Assembly: GCA_030019255.1 (NCBI GenBank)
Contig: JASEFK010000010.1
Span: 1 to 64,000 of the forward strand
Direction: 5' to 3'
Source of the DNA: Actinomycetota bacterium
GTDB taxonomy: Bacteria; Actinomycetota; Geothermincolia; Geothermincolales; RBG-13-55-18
DNA length: 64,000 bases
Positions 53,196-61,808 of this stretch are shown here, one piece after another. Below the pieces are notes generated by a model, which worked only from the letters and a program-made list of their open reading frames with translations, did not search any database and was not told the origin of the DNA. Numbering within the stretch: position 1 is the first letter of the stretch; each line of letters opens with the position of its first letter. The position numbers were made by a program, and so were the translations under genes.

Positions 53196-53583
53196 TAAAG
53201 TCCAGGCGGAGGTTACCTTTAATTCCATTCCCCGCCAAGGCATCGTGCTGTCGAAAGAAAGCCCTTGCGCGCGAGTTTCGGGATCCGGGAGGCGGGTGTC
53301 CCTTAACCCGTACAAGACCGACGTCCCTCACGAGGCTCCCACATCAACGCCGCGGATGGGGGCGGGGGAGGCGCGCGGGCGGGGGAGCGGGGCCCTATTC
53401 CGCCGCGATGAAAACGGGTCTAAAACGCGAGGGTGTTGAATACTCGGGCTGGATACGGGAACGGGAGTCATCCCCGGTGGCCCTCCATGGCCGACATACA
53501 AGATCGCCATCCCGGGTCGAGACCACATGATAGCGGTGACGTCAAAGGTCCGTTCCCGTGAGCCGCGTGGCGAACATCACCTT

Positions 53584-53636
53584 TACCGCCCTTTGAGACC
53601 GAGCATCGCTTCTACCGCCCTTGGAGACCATATAAT
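53584..53636 (+). promoter_or_regulatory. Duplicated 17-bp motif and -10 box before the radical SAM gene
   Basis: TACCGCCCTTTGAGACC (53584-53600) and TACCGCCCTTGGAGACC (53613-53629) lie 29 bp apart. TATAAT follows at 53631-53636, only 7 bp before the ATG, so transcription may begin at or next to the start codon. Confidence 0.55.
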
Positions 53637-53643
53637 AGAGGTG

Positions 53644-54663
53644 ATGTTAAAGGACTATTTTTCCATCCTGAGCGGGGAGAGGCCGGCACGCCACTGGGCG
53701 AGCAGCCGCGTACCCGCGGGGTCGGACAGCCTGGAGGAACTCTCCGACGAGGAGCTGTGGCGGCTGCACGACCGGGCCATGGAGGACTTCCGCCGGGCCT
53801 GGGAGGAGAGGTCCTGGCAGCCTGAGCCGGCCTCGCCCTCCCTCCTGGACCTGAAGGCCCTCCTGGCCCGCCGCATGCTGCGGGACTGCCACATGTGCGA
53901 GAGGAGGTGCGGCGCGGACCGCGCCGCGGGAGAGAGCGGCTACTGCGGGGTGGGCGCGGTCTCGAGGATCGCTTCCATTTTCTTACATTTCGGCGAGGAG
54001 CCTGAGCTGGTCCCCTCCCACACCATCTTCTTCTCTGGGTGCACCTTCCGCTGCATCTACTGCCAGAATTGGGACATCGCCATGGATGCCCGCGCCGGGA
54101 GCCCCGCCGACCCCTCCTACCTGGCCGCCGCTCTGGTCCAGGGCATGCGGCAGGGCGCACGCAACGCCAACTTCGTGGGCGGAAACCCCGACCCCAACCT
54201 ACACACCATCCTGGAGACCATCATCCTCCTGGGAGAGGATGGAAGGAACCTGCCCATGGTATGGAACTCCAACATGTACACCTCCCTGGAAGCCATGCGC
54301 CTCCTGGAGGGGGTCATGGACATCTACCTGGCCGACTTCCGCTACGGGAACGACGAGTGCGCAAGGCGTTACTCCGACGTGGACCGGTATTTCGAGGTGG
54401 TGAGCCGCAACTTCTCCATCGCCTACCGCCAGGGGGAGATAATGCTTCGCCAGCTCCTCATGCCCGGGCACCTGCACTGCTGCACGGAAAGGATAATGGA
54501 ATGGGTGGCGGAGAACATGCCAGACATCTATTTCAACCTCATGTTCCAGTACCGGCCCGAGTACCGGTCCGCCCTGTACCCGGAGATGAACCGCCGCCCT
54601 TCCGGGGAGGAGAAACGCGAGGCCATGGCCATCGCCGCCCGCCTGGGTATCGCCCTCTCTTAG
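53644..54663 (+). CDS. Radical SAM protein, PflX-like (COG1313 type)
   Basis: A 339-residue iron-sulfur enzyme. The radical SAM cluster motif is in FSGCTFRCIYCQNWD (CxxxCxxC, near residue 136). An N-terminal cysteine set, CHMCERRCGADRAAGESGYCGVG, is typical of the PflX family of putative glycyl-radical or related activating enzymes. VGGNPDPNLHTILE and LADFRYGND also fit. The target is unknown and no glycyl-radical enzyme is adjacent. ATG 53644 is used; upstream in-frame codons to 53527 are not conserved-looking. Possibly leaderless. Confidence 0.85.
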   Translation: MLKDYFSILSGERPARHWASSRVPAGSDSLEELSDEELWRLHDRAMEDFRRAWEERSWQPEPASPSLLDLKALLARRMLRDCHMCERRCGADRAAGESGYCGVGAVSRIASIFLHFGEEPELVPSHTIFFSGCTFRCIYCQNWDIAMDARAGSPADPSYLAAALVQGMRQGARNANFVGGNPDPNLHTILETIILLGEDGRNLPMVWNSNMYTSLEAMRLLEGVMDIYLADFRYGNDECARRYSDVDRYFEVVSRNFSIAYRQGEIMLRQLLMPGHLHCCTERIMEWVAENMPDIYFNLMFQYRPEYRSALYPEMNRRPSGEEKREAMAIAARLGIALS

Positions 54664-54833
54664 TGCAACCGCCATCATGTTCCGCCTCCTCAGCTGCGCA
54701 GCAGTGCCCGAACAATTCACATCCAGATCATACGTACCAAGCGACGGATATGAAGGCCGTTTGTCGGAATGACACCTTACGAGGGAAAGCGCATTGGTTG
54801 ACCTTCTGAGTCCGGCCCGGCATGGACAAAGGA

Positions 54834-55658
54834 TCATGAGCTGGGCTGAGTGGTGATGACGGGGAAAGGATCGGTAAAACCTTCCTCCTCCAATCTCCGC
54901 TTCACAGTGGAAATGGCCCGCGACTTCACCTCCAGCGGATTAAAGATCACGGGGTCCAGCCAGAAGTACACCCGTAGATTGACCAAGCTCTCCCCGAGCT
55001 CCTCCAGAACCACCAGGGGAGGGGGTTCCTCCAGGACTCCCTCCACCTCCCGCACGGCCTCTTCCGCCACCCGGGCTGCCAGGGCAGGATCGGCAGTGTA
55101 TTTCACGCCCACCTGAAAATCGTAGCGGCGCCTGCGGTTCGCGGTGCTGTTGATGACCATGCCGGAGAAGAGGGAACGGTTGGGGACGTAGGCCTTGCGC
55201 CCATCGAACATGCAGATAATGGTATCCCGCACCCTCACGTCCTCCACCACTCCCTCCACGTCCCCGAAGCGCACCGCGTCGCCGATGACGAAGGGGCGCT
55301 GCAAAATTATGGTAATGCCGGCCAGGAAGTTCTCGATGACGTCCTTGAGGGCGAAGCCTATCCCCACGCTTACCAGCCCCAGGGAAGCCACCAGGGCCCC
55401 GGGGTTTATCCCCATCACCCCCAGGGAGACCAAGACCCCCAGCACCATGATTCCCGTGAACACCAGGCGTGAGATCACCCGCGAGGCATGCTCGGCGGCG
55501 TTGACCCTCTTCACCGAACGAGCCACCAGGAACCGCGCCACCCGGGCCAGCAGGTAAAAGAAGAGAAGTACGATAACGCCCACCGCAAGCGAAGGGAGGC
55601 GGGATATGAAACCGTCCCACAAGTCACGGAAGGCGTCCAGGACCATGTTTGCGGTCAT
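54834..55658 (-). CDS. Small-conductance mechanosensitive channel (MscS family)
   Basis: A 274-residue channel. Three membrane helices are clear: LAVGVIVLLFFYLLARVARFL, LVFTGIMVLGVLVSLGVMGI and the pore helix ALVASLGLVSVGIGFALKDVIENFLAGI. The beta domain begins RPFVIGDAVRF and has VPNRSLFSGMVIN; the C-terminal alpha-beta part follows. It opens under membrane tension to release solutes. It starts a few bases after the stop of the upstream gene at 55663. Confidence 0.92.
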   Translation of the reverse strand: MTANMVLDAFRDLWDGFISRLPSLAVGVIVLLFFYLLARVARFLVARSVKRVNAAEHASRVISRLVFTGIMVLGVLVSLGVMGINPGALVASLGLVSVGIGFALKDVIENFLAGITIILQRPFVIGDAVRFGDVEGVVEDVRVRDTIICMFDGRKAYVPNRSLFSGMVINSTANRRRRYDFQVGVKYTADPALAARVAEEAVREVEGVLEEPPPLVVLEELGESLVNLRVYFWLDPVIFNPLEVKSRAISTVKRRLEEEGFTDPFPVITTQPSS

Positions 55659-55662
55659 CACT

Positions 55663-56208
55663 TCAGGGCTTCACCTCGACGTTCTTCTCTTCCCCGGTTT
55701 CACTCGCTGATCCTTCATCGCTCGCCGCCTCCGTCGGTCGGGGAGGAAGGTCCCTCAGCCACTCCTGCATATCCTGGGGAAGGTTCTTTTCCACCCAGGC
55801 CCAGTCGGGGAAACCGTCTCGCACATAGGCATAGACGTTCTCTCCTCCGCTTTCCACCAGTTCCTGGAGGGAATTCCTGAGGCCGTCCTGGGCCCTCAGG
55901 AAATCGGTCTGATTCTCCCGCATGTTGGCCTCGCTGTTCTTCACCACTATCAGGACCTCATCGGCCCCCTTCACCGCCTTGGCGGCGGTGAACGACCTTC
56001 GGTAACCGGGAAGCAGGATGGCCACGATGACTATGGCCACCACCACGACCGTGACCACGTTGACCACCAGGGCGGCGATGAGGCTCACCTTGCGCCTTTT
56101 CTTCTCCGTCCGGGCTCTCTCCTTCCGGGGCCCGGGGACTGCCGCTTCCTCCGGCAAAGCGCCTTCCGGCGGCCCGGGAGGGCTTCCCTGCTCGTCCCTG
56201 CGACTCAT
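55663..56208 (-). CDS. Single-pass membrane protein, unrecognised
   Basis: A 181-residue protein: a proline/charge-rich cytoplasmic head (about 45 residues), one hydrophobic helix (LIAALVVNVVTVVVVAIVIVAILLPG), and an outer helical domain with AAKAVKGADEVLIVVKNSEAN. The C-terminal tail is acidic. ATG 56208 follows GGAGGTG. It overlaps or abuts mscS, so the two are one operon, and is divergent from htrA across the response-regulator boxes. Confidence 0.65.
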   Translation of the reverse strand: MSRRDEQGSPPGPPEGALPEEAAVPGPRKERARTEKKRRKVSLIAALVVNVVTVVVVAIVIVAILLPGYRRSFTAAKAVKGADEVLIVVKNSEANMRENQTDFLRAQDGLRNSLQELVESGGENVYAYVRDGFPDWAWVEKNLPQDMQEWLRDLPPRPTEAASDEGSASETGEEKNVEVKP

Positions 56209-56311
56209 GGGCATCACCTCCGTTTCATAATCCTTCTTTAGGATAACCGAAAACCCTGCAACGTTCCCGCGAGGTCTTTTACGCGGAGATTTACTTTAAA
56301 GCTTGCTCATT

Positions 56312-56377
56312 CTTTACATCAACTTCACCGATTGTCCCCATCGTCTTTACGCGGCCTTAACAAATTATGCTTAAACT
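56312..56377 (+). promoter_or_regulatory. Array of 11-bp-period direct repeats upstream of htrA
   Basis: CTTTAC (56312), CTTCAC (56323), a degenerate unit (56334), CTTTAC (56345) and CTTAAC (56356) fall exactly 11 bp apart, with further CTTAAA at 56370 and 56376. OmpR/PhoB-type regulators bind such head-to-tail repeats. It could control htrA (start 56758) or the divergent operon (56208). No gene is seen in 56378-56757. Confidence 0.6.
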
Positions 56378-56757
56378 TAAACCATGGCTCGTGTGAGCCA
56401 AAGCTCGAGCGCACCGCGCGAAAGCGCGAGAGGAACAATCCACGGCACGACCGGCGTCGCAGGGATAGAGTAGGTTAATAACGATGCAGGAACGAGGTAC
56501 CCGAAGGGCTGGGGGCAAGGCGGTGGCGAGTTCGTCCGAGAACAGGCCTCGGGGTCTCAGATGTCCAGGTGCCCGGGAGGGCAGTGAACCGGGCAGCGAT
56601 GAAGGGACGGGTAAAACGGGAAATATAATGGAGAATGGAGGATAATGGGAGGAAAGAGCCGAGTACGACCCGCATGCGGAAAACGGAAATGCCGCCCCGC
56701 TCCGGAAGGAGAAAAATGATGAAATGGTAAGATTATCCAGAACAAGGAGTGATGGAG

Positions 56758-58002
56758 ATGAATGACGAACTGAATGAAAACCGCCATTTCACCATTTCTT
56801 CGCCGCAGCCGCCATATACGCCGCCTCCGCCACCTCCGCCGCCTCCGCCGCCGCCCACACCGGGAGGGACCACGCCTGCCTACCCAACCCCGCGCCGCGA
56901 GAAAAGCGGGGGAGGGGCGCGAACCGTGCTGCTCTCGGCCGCTGTCTCCCTGGTCGTCGCCCTGGCCGTGATATTCCTCCTGCCCCTCGCCTTCGGCGGC
57001 AACCCGGTGGATATACTGCGGGGTAAGGGCGGGGTCACCCAGGTGCAGGAGGTGCGGACGGTCGAGGAACGGGTTGTCAAGGCGGGACAAGAAGCGGTGG
57101 TAGAAGTTGCCAATCGTATTCTTCCCTCCGTGGTGAACATCGAGGTCCAGTATGGTATGACCCAGGCTGGAGTGGGGTCGGGCTTCATCTGGCGATCCGA
57201 CGGCTACATAGTGACCAACAACCACGTGGTGGAGAACGCTACCAAGGTGATAGTTTCCCTGCGTGACGGATCCACCTACGAGGCCAAGATCGTGGGCACC
57301 GATCCCGACACCGACCTGGCAGTGATCAAGATAAACGCCTCTGACCTACCGGCAGCTCCGCTAGGGACCTCATCCGACCTGGTGGTGGGGGAGCTGGCGG
57401 TGGCCGTGGGCAGCCCGGAGGGCTTCGAGGGCAGCGTCACCTCGGGAATCATCAGCGCTCTCAACCGGAACATCACCATCGGGAACACCACCCTCCTGGA
57501 CGTCATCCAGACCGACGCGGCCATCAATCCGGGCAACTCGGGTGGCCCTCTGTGCAACAGCGTAGGGCAGGTGATCGGCATAAACACCGCCATCTATTCC
57601 CAGACGGCCAGCGGGGGATACGACGGGCTGGGCTTCGCCATCGCCATAGACAACGCCAAGCCCATCATCGAGGAACTCATCTCCAAGGGCTACGTGGTTC
57701 ACCCCTGGCTGGGCTTCCTGGGAAGCACCCTGGACCCGGACACCGCCCGCATCTACGACCTGCCGGTGGAGAAGGGGGCCATCGTGCGTCGGGTATTGCC
57801 CAACACCCCGGCGGAGAAGGCAGGCCTCCGCTCGGGAGACATCATCGTCTCCATTGACGGCGTGGCCGTGGACTCCATGGACGCGGTGATGCTGGAGATC
57901 CGCAAACACCGGGTGGGAGATGAGGTGACCATAGAGTATTACCGGGGAAGGGAGAAGAAGTCCGCCACGGCGGTGCTGGAGGAGAAACCGGCTTCTCTAT
58001 GA
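56758..58002 (+). CDS. htrA: HtrA/DegP-like membrane-anchored serine protease
   Basis: A 414-residue S1C protease for quality control outside the membrane. A proline-rich cytoplasmic head with a run of about a dozen prolines is followed by one membrane helix (LLSAAVSLVVALAVIFLL). The protease domain has the triad in TNNHVVENA (His), DTDLAVIKI (Asp) and GNSGGPL (Ser). One PDZ domain follows (GAIVRRVLPNTPAEKAGLRSGD). ATG 56758 is 8 bp from AAGGAG. It opens a plus-strand cluster with a response regulator, lipoprotein and exporter. Confidence 0.93.
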   Translation: MNDELNENRHFTISSPQPPYTPPPPPPPPPPPPTPGGTTPAYPTPRREKSGGGARTVLLSAAVSLVVALAVIFLLPLAFGGNPVDILRGKGGVTQVQEVRTVEERVVKAGQEAVVEVANRILPSVVNIEVQYGMTQAGVGSGFIWRSDGYIVTNNHVVENATKVIVSLRDGSTYEAKIVGTDPDTDLAVIKINASDLPAAPLGTSSDLVVGELAVAVGSPEGFEGSVTSGIISALNRNITIGNTTLLDVIQTDAAINPGNSGGPLCNSVGQVIGINTAIYSQTASGGYDGLGFAIAIDNAKPIIEELISKGYVVHPWLGFLGSTLDPDTARIYDLPVEKGAIVRRVLPNTPAEKAGLRSGDIIVSIDGVAVDSMDAVMLEIRKHRVGDEVTIEYYRGREKKSATAVLEEKPASL

Positions 58003-58181
58003 GCTCCCCGCTCCGGGCGCCATGGGCCGCGCATGTCCGGGCTGGGTGAAGGGGGAAACGGGCCGCGTATCGAGTCCCCTTCCCAGGGGAAGTGCACCGG
58101 GATCCATGCCACGAATCGGGGCACCCATATAACGCCCGGGCATAAGCGGGGCAGTGGGAAAAGGGCGTAAAGCGAAGAAGA

Positions 58182-58204
58182 GGGTGGGGTCTCAGATCCC
58201 ACCC
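58182..58204. terminator. Candidate terminator after htrA
   Basis: GGGTGGG and CCCACCC pair with a 9-nt loop, 180 bp after the htrA stop and directly before the 11-bp repeats. There is no long T-run. Confidence 0.4.
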
Positions 58205-58211
58205 CTCCATT

Positions 58212-58244
58212 CTTAAATAACGCTTCATAAATTCTTAACACTAT
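58212..58244 (+). promoter_or_regulatory. Three 11-bp direct repeats upstream of the response regulator
   Basis: CTTAAATAACG (58212), CTTCATAAATT (58223) and CTTAACACTAT (58234) are contiguous 11-bp units. This is the head-to-tail arrangement bound by PhoB/PhoP-type regulators and suggests autoregulation of the response regulator 180 bp downstream. Confidence 0.65.
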
Positions 58245-58264
58245 CCCTTTACCTTGGTGCTGAA

Positions 58265-58345
58265 AGTCCCGCGGGCGGGACTGCGATCGAGGTCTCGCAG
58301 GCGAGCCGTCCCGGGTCAGGCCCGAGGGTGAGTTGCAATACGCAT
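58265..58345 (+). promoter_or_regulatory. Structured leader of the response-regulator gene
   Basis: AGTCCCG/CGGGACT (58265-58282) forms one hairpin; alternatively CGGGAC pairs with GTCCCG around an inner TGCGA/TCGCA hairpin (58276-58315). The two folds exclude each other. It does not match a riboswitch class I know. Confidence 0.35.
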
Positions 58346-58427
58346 GGTAAAAGTTGGCAGGGAGAAGGCGTGGGATGAAGGTAGGAGGAAGGGAGGCGGG
58401 TGCGCCGGGGATGAAGCGAGGTGGGGG

Positions 58428-59132
58428 ATGAGGAAAGAGCTCATCCTGGTGGTGGACGACGATAGGGATATCGCCAACGTCCTCCGGGCTTACCTGGAGA
58501 AGGAGGGTTACCCCACCCTCACGGCCTTCGACGGAGAGACCGCCCTCCGCCTGTGGCGCGAAAACCGCCCTTCCCTGGTGGTCCTGGACGTCCGCGTGCC
58601 CGGCCTGGGCGGTTACGCCTTCTGCCGGGAGGTCAGGAAATACTCCGACGTGCCCATCATCATGCTCTCCGCCAGTGCGGAAGAGGAGGACCGGGTGCTG
58701 GGACTGGAACTGGGAGCGGACGATTACCTGGCCAAGCCCTTCAGTCCCCGCGAACTGGTGGCCCGGATACGGGCCATCCTGAGGAGGTGCGGAGAAGAAG
58801 CGGGGCCGGAAGCGGTGCTCTCCGCCGGTCCCCTGCTCGTGGACGGCAAAGCGCGGGGGGTCCTCGTTTTCGGCAAGGAAGTCGCGCTCACCCCCAGGGA
58901 ATTCGACATCCTGGCCCTCCTCGCCTCGCAACCGGAAAAGGTGTTCACCCGCGAGGAGATACTGGCGGCGGTGGGCGAAGAGGCTTGCGCTGGTCATGGC
59001 CGCATCGTGGATTCCCACATCAAGAACCTCAGGAGAAAATTGAGAAATGCGGCGGAGGGGTGGAATTTTATAGACACGGTCCACGGGGTGGGGTACCGGT
59101 TCCGGGCCATAAAGACGGAAGCTGCGAGCTGA
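58428..59132 (+). CDS. OmpR/PhoB-family response regulator (orphan)
   Basis: A 234-residue two-domain regulator. The receiver has LVVDDDRD, the phosphorylated Asp in LVVLDVRVPGLGGY (near residue 50), and the Lys of DDYLAKPFSP. The winged helix at the C-terminus has LTPREFDILALLASQPEKVFTREEIL and HIKNLRRKLRN, DTVHGVGYRF, the PhoB/OmpR pattern. ATG 58428 follows GAGGTGGGGG. No histidine kinase gene is in view, so it is an orphan here. It probably binds the 11-bp repeats before htrA, itself and the lipoprotein gene. Confidence 0.93.
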   Translation: MRKELILVVDDDRDIANVLRAYLEKEGYPTLTAFDGETALRLWRENRPSLVVLDVRVPGLGGYAFCREVRKYSDVPIIMLSASAEEEDRVLGLELGADDYLAKPFSPRELVARIRAILRRCGEEAGPEAVLSAGPLLVDGKARGVLVFGKEVALTPREFDILALLASQPEKVFTREEILAAVGEEACAGHGRIVDSHIKNLRRKLRNAAEGWNFIDTVHGVGYRFRAIKTEAAS

Positions 59133-59271
59133 GGAGCCGGCAAAGGGACACGTATCCCTTCCGGGACACCGCCTGGAACCCGAACAGGACCTGGAAACGC
59201 GGCGGATGGATGGATCTTCATCGAGCCGATCCGCACGGACGGACATCCGTGTATTGAAGACCGCCATGGTT

Positions 59272-59326
59272 TTTTACAAACTTTTCTCCCTTCCTCCACA
59301 ATTGCTTAACCATTCCTTGCCACCAT
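59272..59326 (+). promoter_or_regulatory. 11-bp-period repeats upstream of the lipoprotein gene
   Basis: TTTTAC (59272), TTTCTC (59283), CTCCAC (59294), CTTAAC (59305) and CTTGCC (59316) are spaced by 11 bp, about 60 bp before the lipoprotein ATG. The units are weaker than at 58212 but share period and the CTTAAC core. Confidence 0.5.
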
Positions 59327-59379
59327 CTACACGGAGACCGATAAACGGCTTCGTTCTTTGATCGGGAACGGAGGTGAAA

Positions 59380-60147
59380 ATGAAGAAAAGCAAGATATTT
59401 ATGGTCATCCCGGTGGCCTTGGTGCTGGCGTCCATCCTTCTCGCCGCTTCGTCCTGCGGAAGCGGGGAGGCGAAGGAGTCCACCGCCACGACGACCAAGC
59501 TGCCGCCGGGGATGGCGGGCTCGGACAGCACCACCTACGAGGAAATCTCTTCATCCGAGTTGGAAACAGCCGAGGACAACTGGAGCGCGTTCGCCACCAC
59601 GGGAGAGAACACGGGCGGGAGCTCTTCCAGCGGAACGGGGGAATCCGCCACCGAAGCGGCGAGCGAAAAGACGGTCGCCCTCTCCGGGGTGGAGTTCACG
59701 GTGGTGGCGGCCAAGCGCCAGGACAGCAACCGGTTGGTGGCCTCCTCGGGGACGCGGGAGGTGAACGGGGATTTCCTGGAGGTGGAGCTCAGGATCAAGA
59801 ATGCCGGGGATTACCTTGTCGACCTGTCCCGCTTCTCCTTCCGGCTATGGAACCCCCATATCGACGCCGCCTCCTACGATGACTACTACGGGAACGTCAC
59901 CACTTACGGAGGGTACGTCTCCACCAACATCATCTCCGCCGCTCTCCTCGACTACTCCACCCTGCAGCAGGTGTCCGTCACCCTGCGGATAGAGGAGGAG
60001 ATCGGCGATGTGTTCCTGTTCTTCGACCTCAATCCCCTGAGCGTTTCCCGGAACGAAGGCTTCACCAAGGAGGGTTCCAACCTGGTCTTCTACGACACCT
60101 GGACCGGGGAGAAGGCGGAGATGAACCTGGCCGGGTTCCCGGATTGA
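59380..60147 (+). CDS. Lipoprotein with DUF4352-like domain
   Basis: A 255-residue exported lipoprotein. The signal ends in a lipobox (VLASILLAASSCG), so Cys near residue 26 is lipidated. A Ser/Thr/Glu/Gly-rich spacer leads to a beta-sandwich with VALSGVEFTVVAAKRQ, FLEVELRIKNAG and FSFRLWNP, like DUF4352/immunoglobulin-like lipoproteins. ATG 59380 follows GGAGGTG. It precedes an exporter permease gene and may be its outer partner or a stress-response product. Confidence 0.78.
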   Translation: MKKSKIFMVIPVALVLASILLAASSCGSGEAKESTATTTKLPPGMAGSDSTTYEEISSSELETAEDNWSAFATTGENTGGSSSSGTGESATEAASEKTVALSGVEFTVVAAKRQDSNRLVASSGTREVNGDFLEVELRIKNAGDYLVDLSRFSFRLWNPHIDAASYDDYYGNVTTYGGYVSTNIISAALLDYSTLQQVSVTLRIEEEIGDVFLFFDLNPLSVSRNEGFTKEGSNLVFYDTWTGEKAEMNLAGFPD

Positions 60148-60276
60148 CGCGGATCGAGAGGCGGGAGAAATCGGTCCCAGCGGTGGAGGTACGAGTGAAG
60201 GCAGGAAGTCAGGGCTCGGGAGAAAGGTGGAACCTTACAGGTTTCCCGGATTGACATGCAGGAGGGCGGTGAGAAA

Positions 60277-61797
60277 ATGCGGTCCATAAAAAGAGGGCTC
60301 CGGAGCTTCGTACGCCATCCCCTGGCCAACCTGGTGGTGGTGCTCCTCCTCTTCGTTTGCCTTACCTTCTCCCTTTCCATGCTGGCGGTGAAGATGGCCG
60401 CCGATTCCCAGGTGGGGGAGGTCAAGAAGAGCGTTGGTAATTACGCGGAAGTCAGGGTGAGCTCGGAGTACCAGATGCAGGCCTTCCAGGAGCAGCGGGA
60501 GCAGGACCCGGCCAAGCGGCAGGCCGAGGCCCGCAAGATGTCCGAGGAGGAGCTCCTGGCCGAGCGCACCGAGCTCATGGTGCCCGAGGCCCTGGTGGAT
60601 GATTTTTCCAGTCGACCGGAGGTCATAAGCTATGACAAGGTGCTGGAAACCCTCGTCATCCTACCGGACGTGCAATCCACGGAGCTGGCCAGCATGCTCT
60701 CCCTGCGCAGCGGCCCGTATTCGGTGGGCGCCTCCTCCTCCGAGGGCAATTCCTTCTTCTTCGAGGGAAACACCGACGGGGCCTCGGCCGCCGACTTCCT
60801 GCGCGGGGCCAAGGTCCTGGTGGACGGTTCCTTCTACACCTACCAGGACTACCTGCTGGCCAACCCGGTGGTGCTGGTGGAAAAGACCCTGGCCGAGGAG
60901 AACGGTCTCCAGGTGGGAGACACCATTACCGCCAAGGTAACCGGCTCCGAGGGCCGCGGCTCGGAGATGGTGCTCACGGTGAAGGGCATATACGAGACGG
61001 TGGAGGTGGAACAGGAGGGCGAGACCCGCGACCCCCTGGCCTTCAACCCCGCGGGCAGCAAGTTCTACGCCCCCCTCTCCGTGGTCCAGGCGCTCAACAA
61101 CACCCCGGGATACGTGGAGCTCGGCTGCTATTACCTGGACAGCGCGGACAGCTCCGCCGCCATCCAGGAGGCCTTCCAGGAAACAGTAGTTAACGGAACG
61201 GAGGGGGGAGACAGGTACGAACTGGCCACCGACTATTCCGATTTCAAGGCCATATCCGATCCCCTGCACAAGGTGGCCCGGACCTCGGTCATTAGCCTGG
61301 CCGGGGCCCTCGCCGCCTGCGCCCTCATCATTGTGCTGGCCATGGCCATCATCGTGGGCGGCCGTACCCGAGAACTCGGCGTGCTCAAGGCCATCGGAGC
61401 CACCGACCGTCAGGTCCTCCTGCAGTACGCCGCGGAGATCACCTGCATCTGCCTGGTGGCGGTCATCCTGGCCACGGGAGCCTCGGCGGTAGTCTCCCAA
61501 CGATTGGGTGACTGGCTGTTGCAGGAGGATGCCGTCGCCGCCGAGCAGGCCCTCCAGCCCGGACAGGCACAGGGCACGCCGGCCGCAAGGTTCATGGCTC
61601 GCAACCTCTACAAGGAGGGCGGCAGGTTCTCCTTGCTAGGGAGCGAGAGCGCGGAGGTGGAGCTGGAGGTGGTGTACCGGGGTGGCCTTCTCGCCTACGG
61701 CATCCTCATACTGCTGGGCATCAGCCTGCTAGGAATGGCGGTCCCCGTGGTCTGGATAAACCGGCTGCGGCCCGCCAGGATGCTGACCATGGAATGA
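60277..61797 (+). CDS. ABC transporter permease, MacB/FtsX-like
   Basis: A 506-residue permease. The first membrane helix (LANLVVVLLLFVCLTFSLSML) is followed by a large outer domain (residues 45 to about 340, including VGDTITAKVTG and LTVKGIYET), and then three more helices, including LAGALAACALIIVLAMAIIVGGRTRELGVLKAIGAT, with the MacB-type coupling segment RELGVLKAIGAT. ATG 60277 has GGAGGGCGGTGAG upstream. It pairs with the ATPase 11 bp downstream. Function is likely lipoprotein or peptide export. Confidence 0.88.
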   Translation: MRSIKRGLRSFVRHPLANLVVVLLLFVCLTFSLSMLAVKMAADSQVGEVKKSVGNYAEVRVSSEYQMQAFQEQREQDPAKRQAEARKMSEEELLAERTELMVPEALVDDFSSRPEVISYDKVLETLVILPDVQSTELASMLSLRSGPYSVGASSSEGNSFFFEGNTDGASAADFLRGAKVLVDGSFYTYQDYLLANPVVLVEKTLAEENGLQVGDTITAKVTGSEGRGSEMVLTVKGIYETVEVEQEGETRDPLAFNPAGSKFYAPLSVVQALNNTPGYVELGCYYLDSADSSAAIQEAFQETVVNGTEGGDRYELATDYSDFKAISDPLHKVARTSVISLAGALAACALIIVLAMAIIVGGRTRELGVLKAIGATDRQVLLQYAAEITCICLVAVILATGASAVVSQRLGDWLLQEDAVAAEQALQPGQAQGTPAARFMARNLYKEGGRFSLLGSESAEVELEVVYRGGLLAYGILILLGISLLGMAVPVVWINRLRPARMLTME

Positions 61798-61808
61798 GGT
61801 GGTAAATA

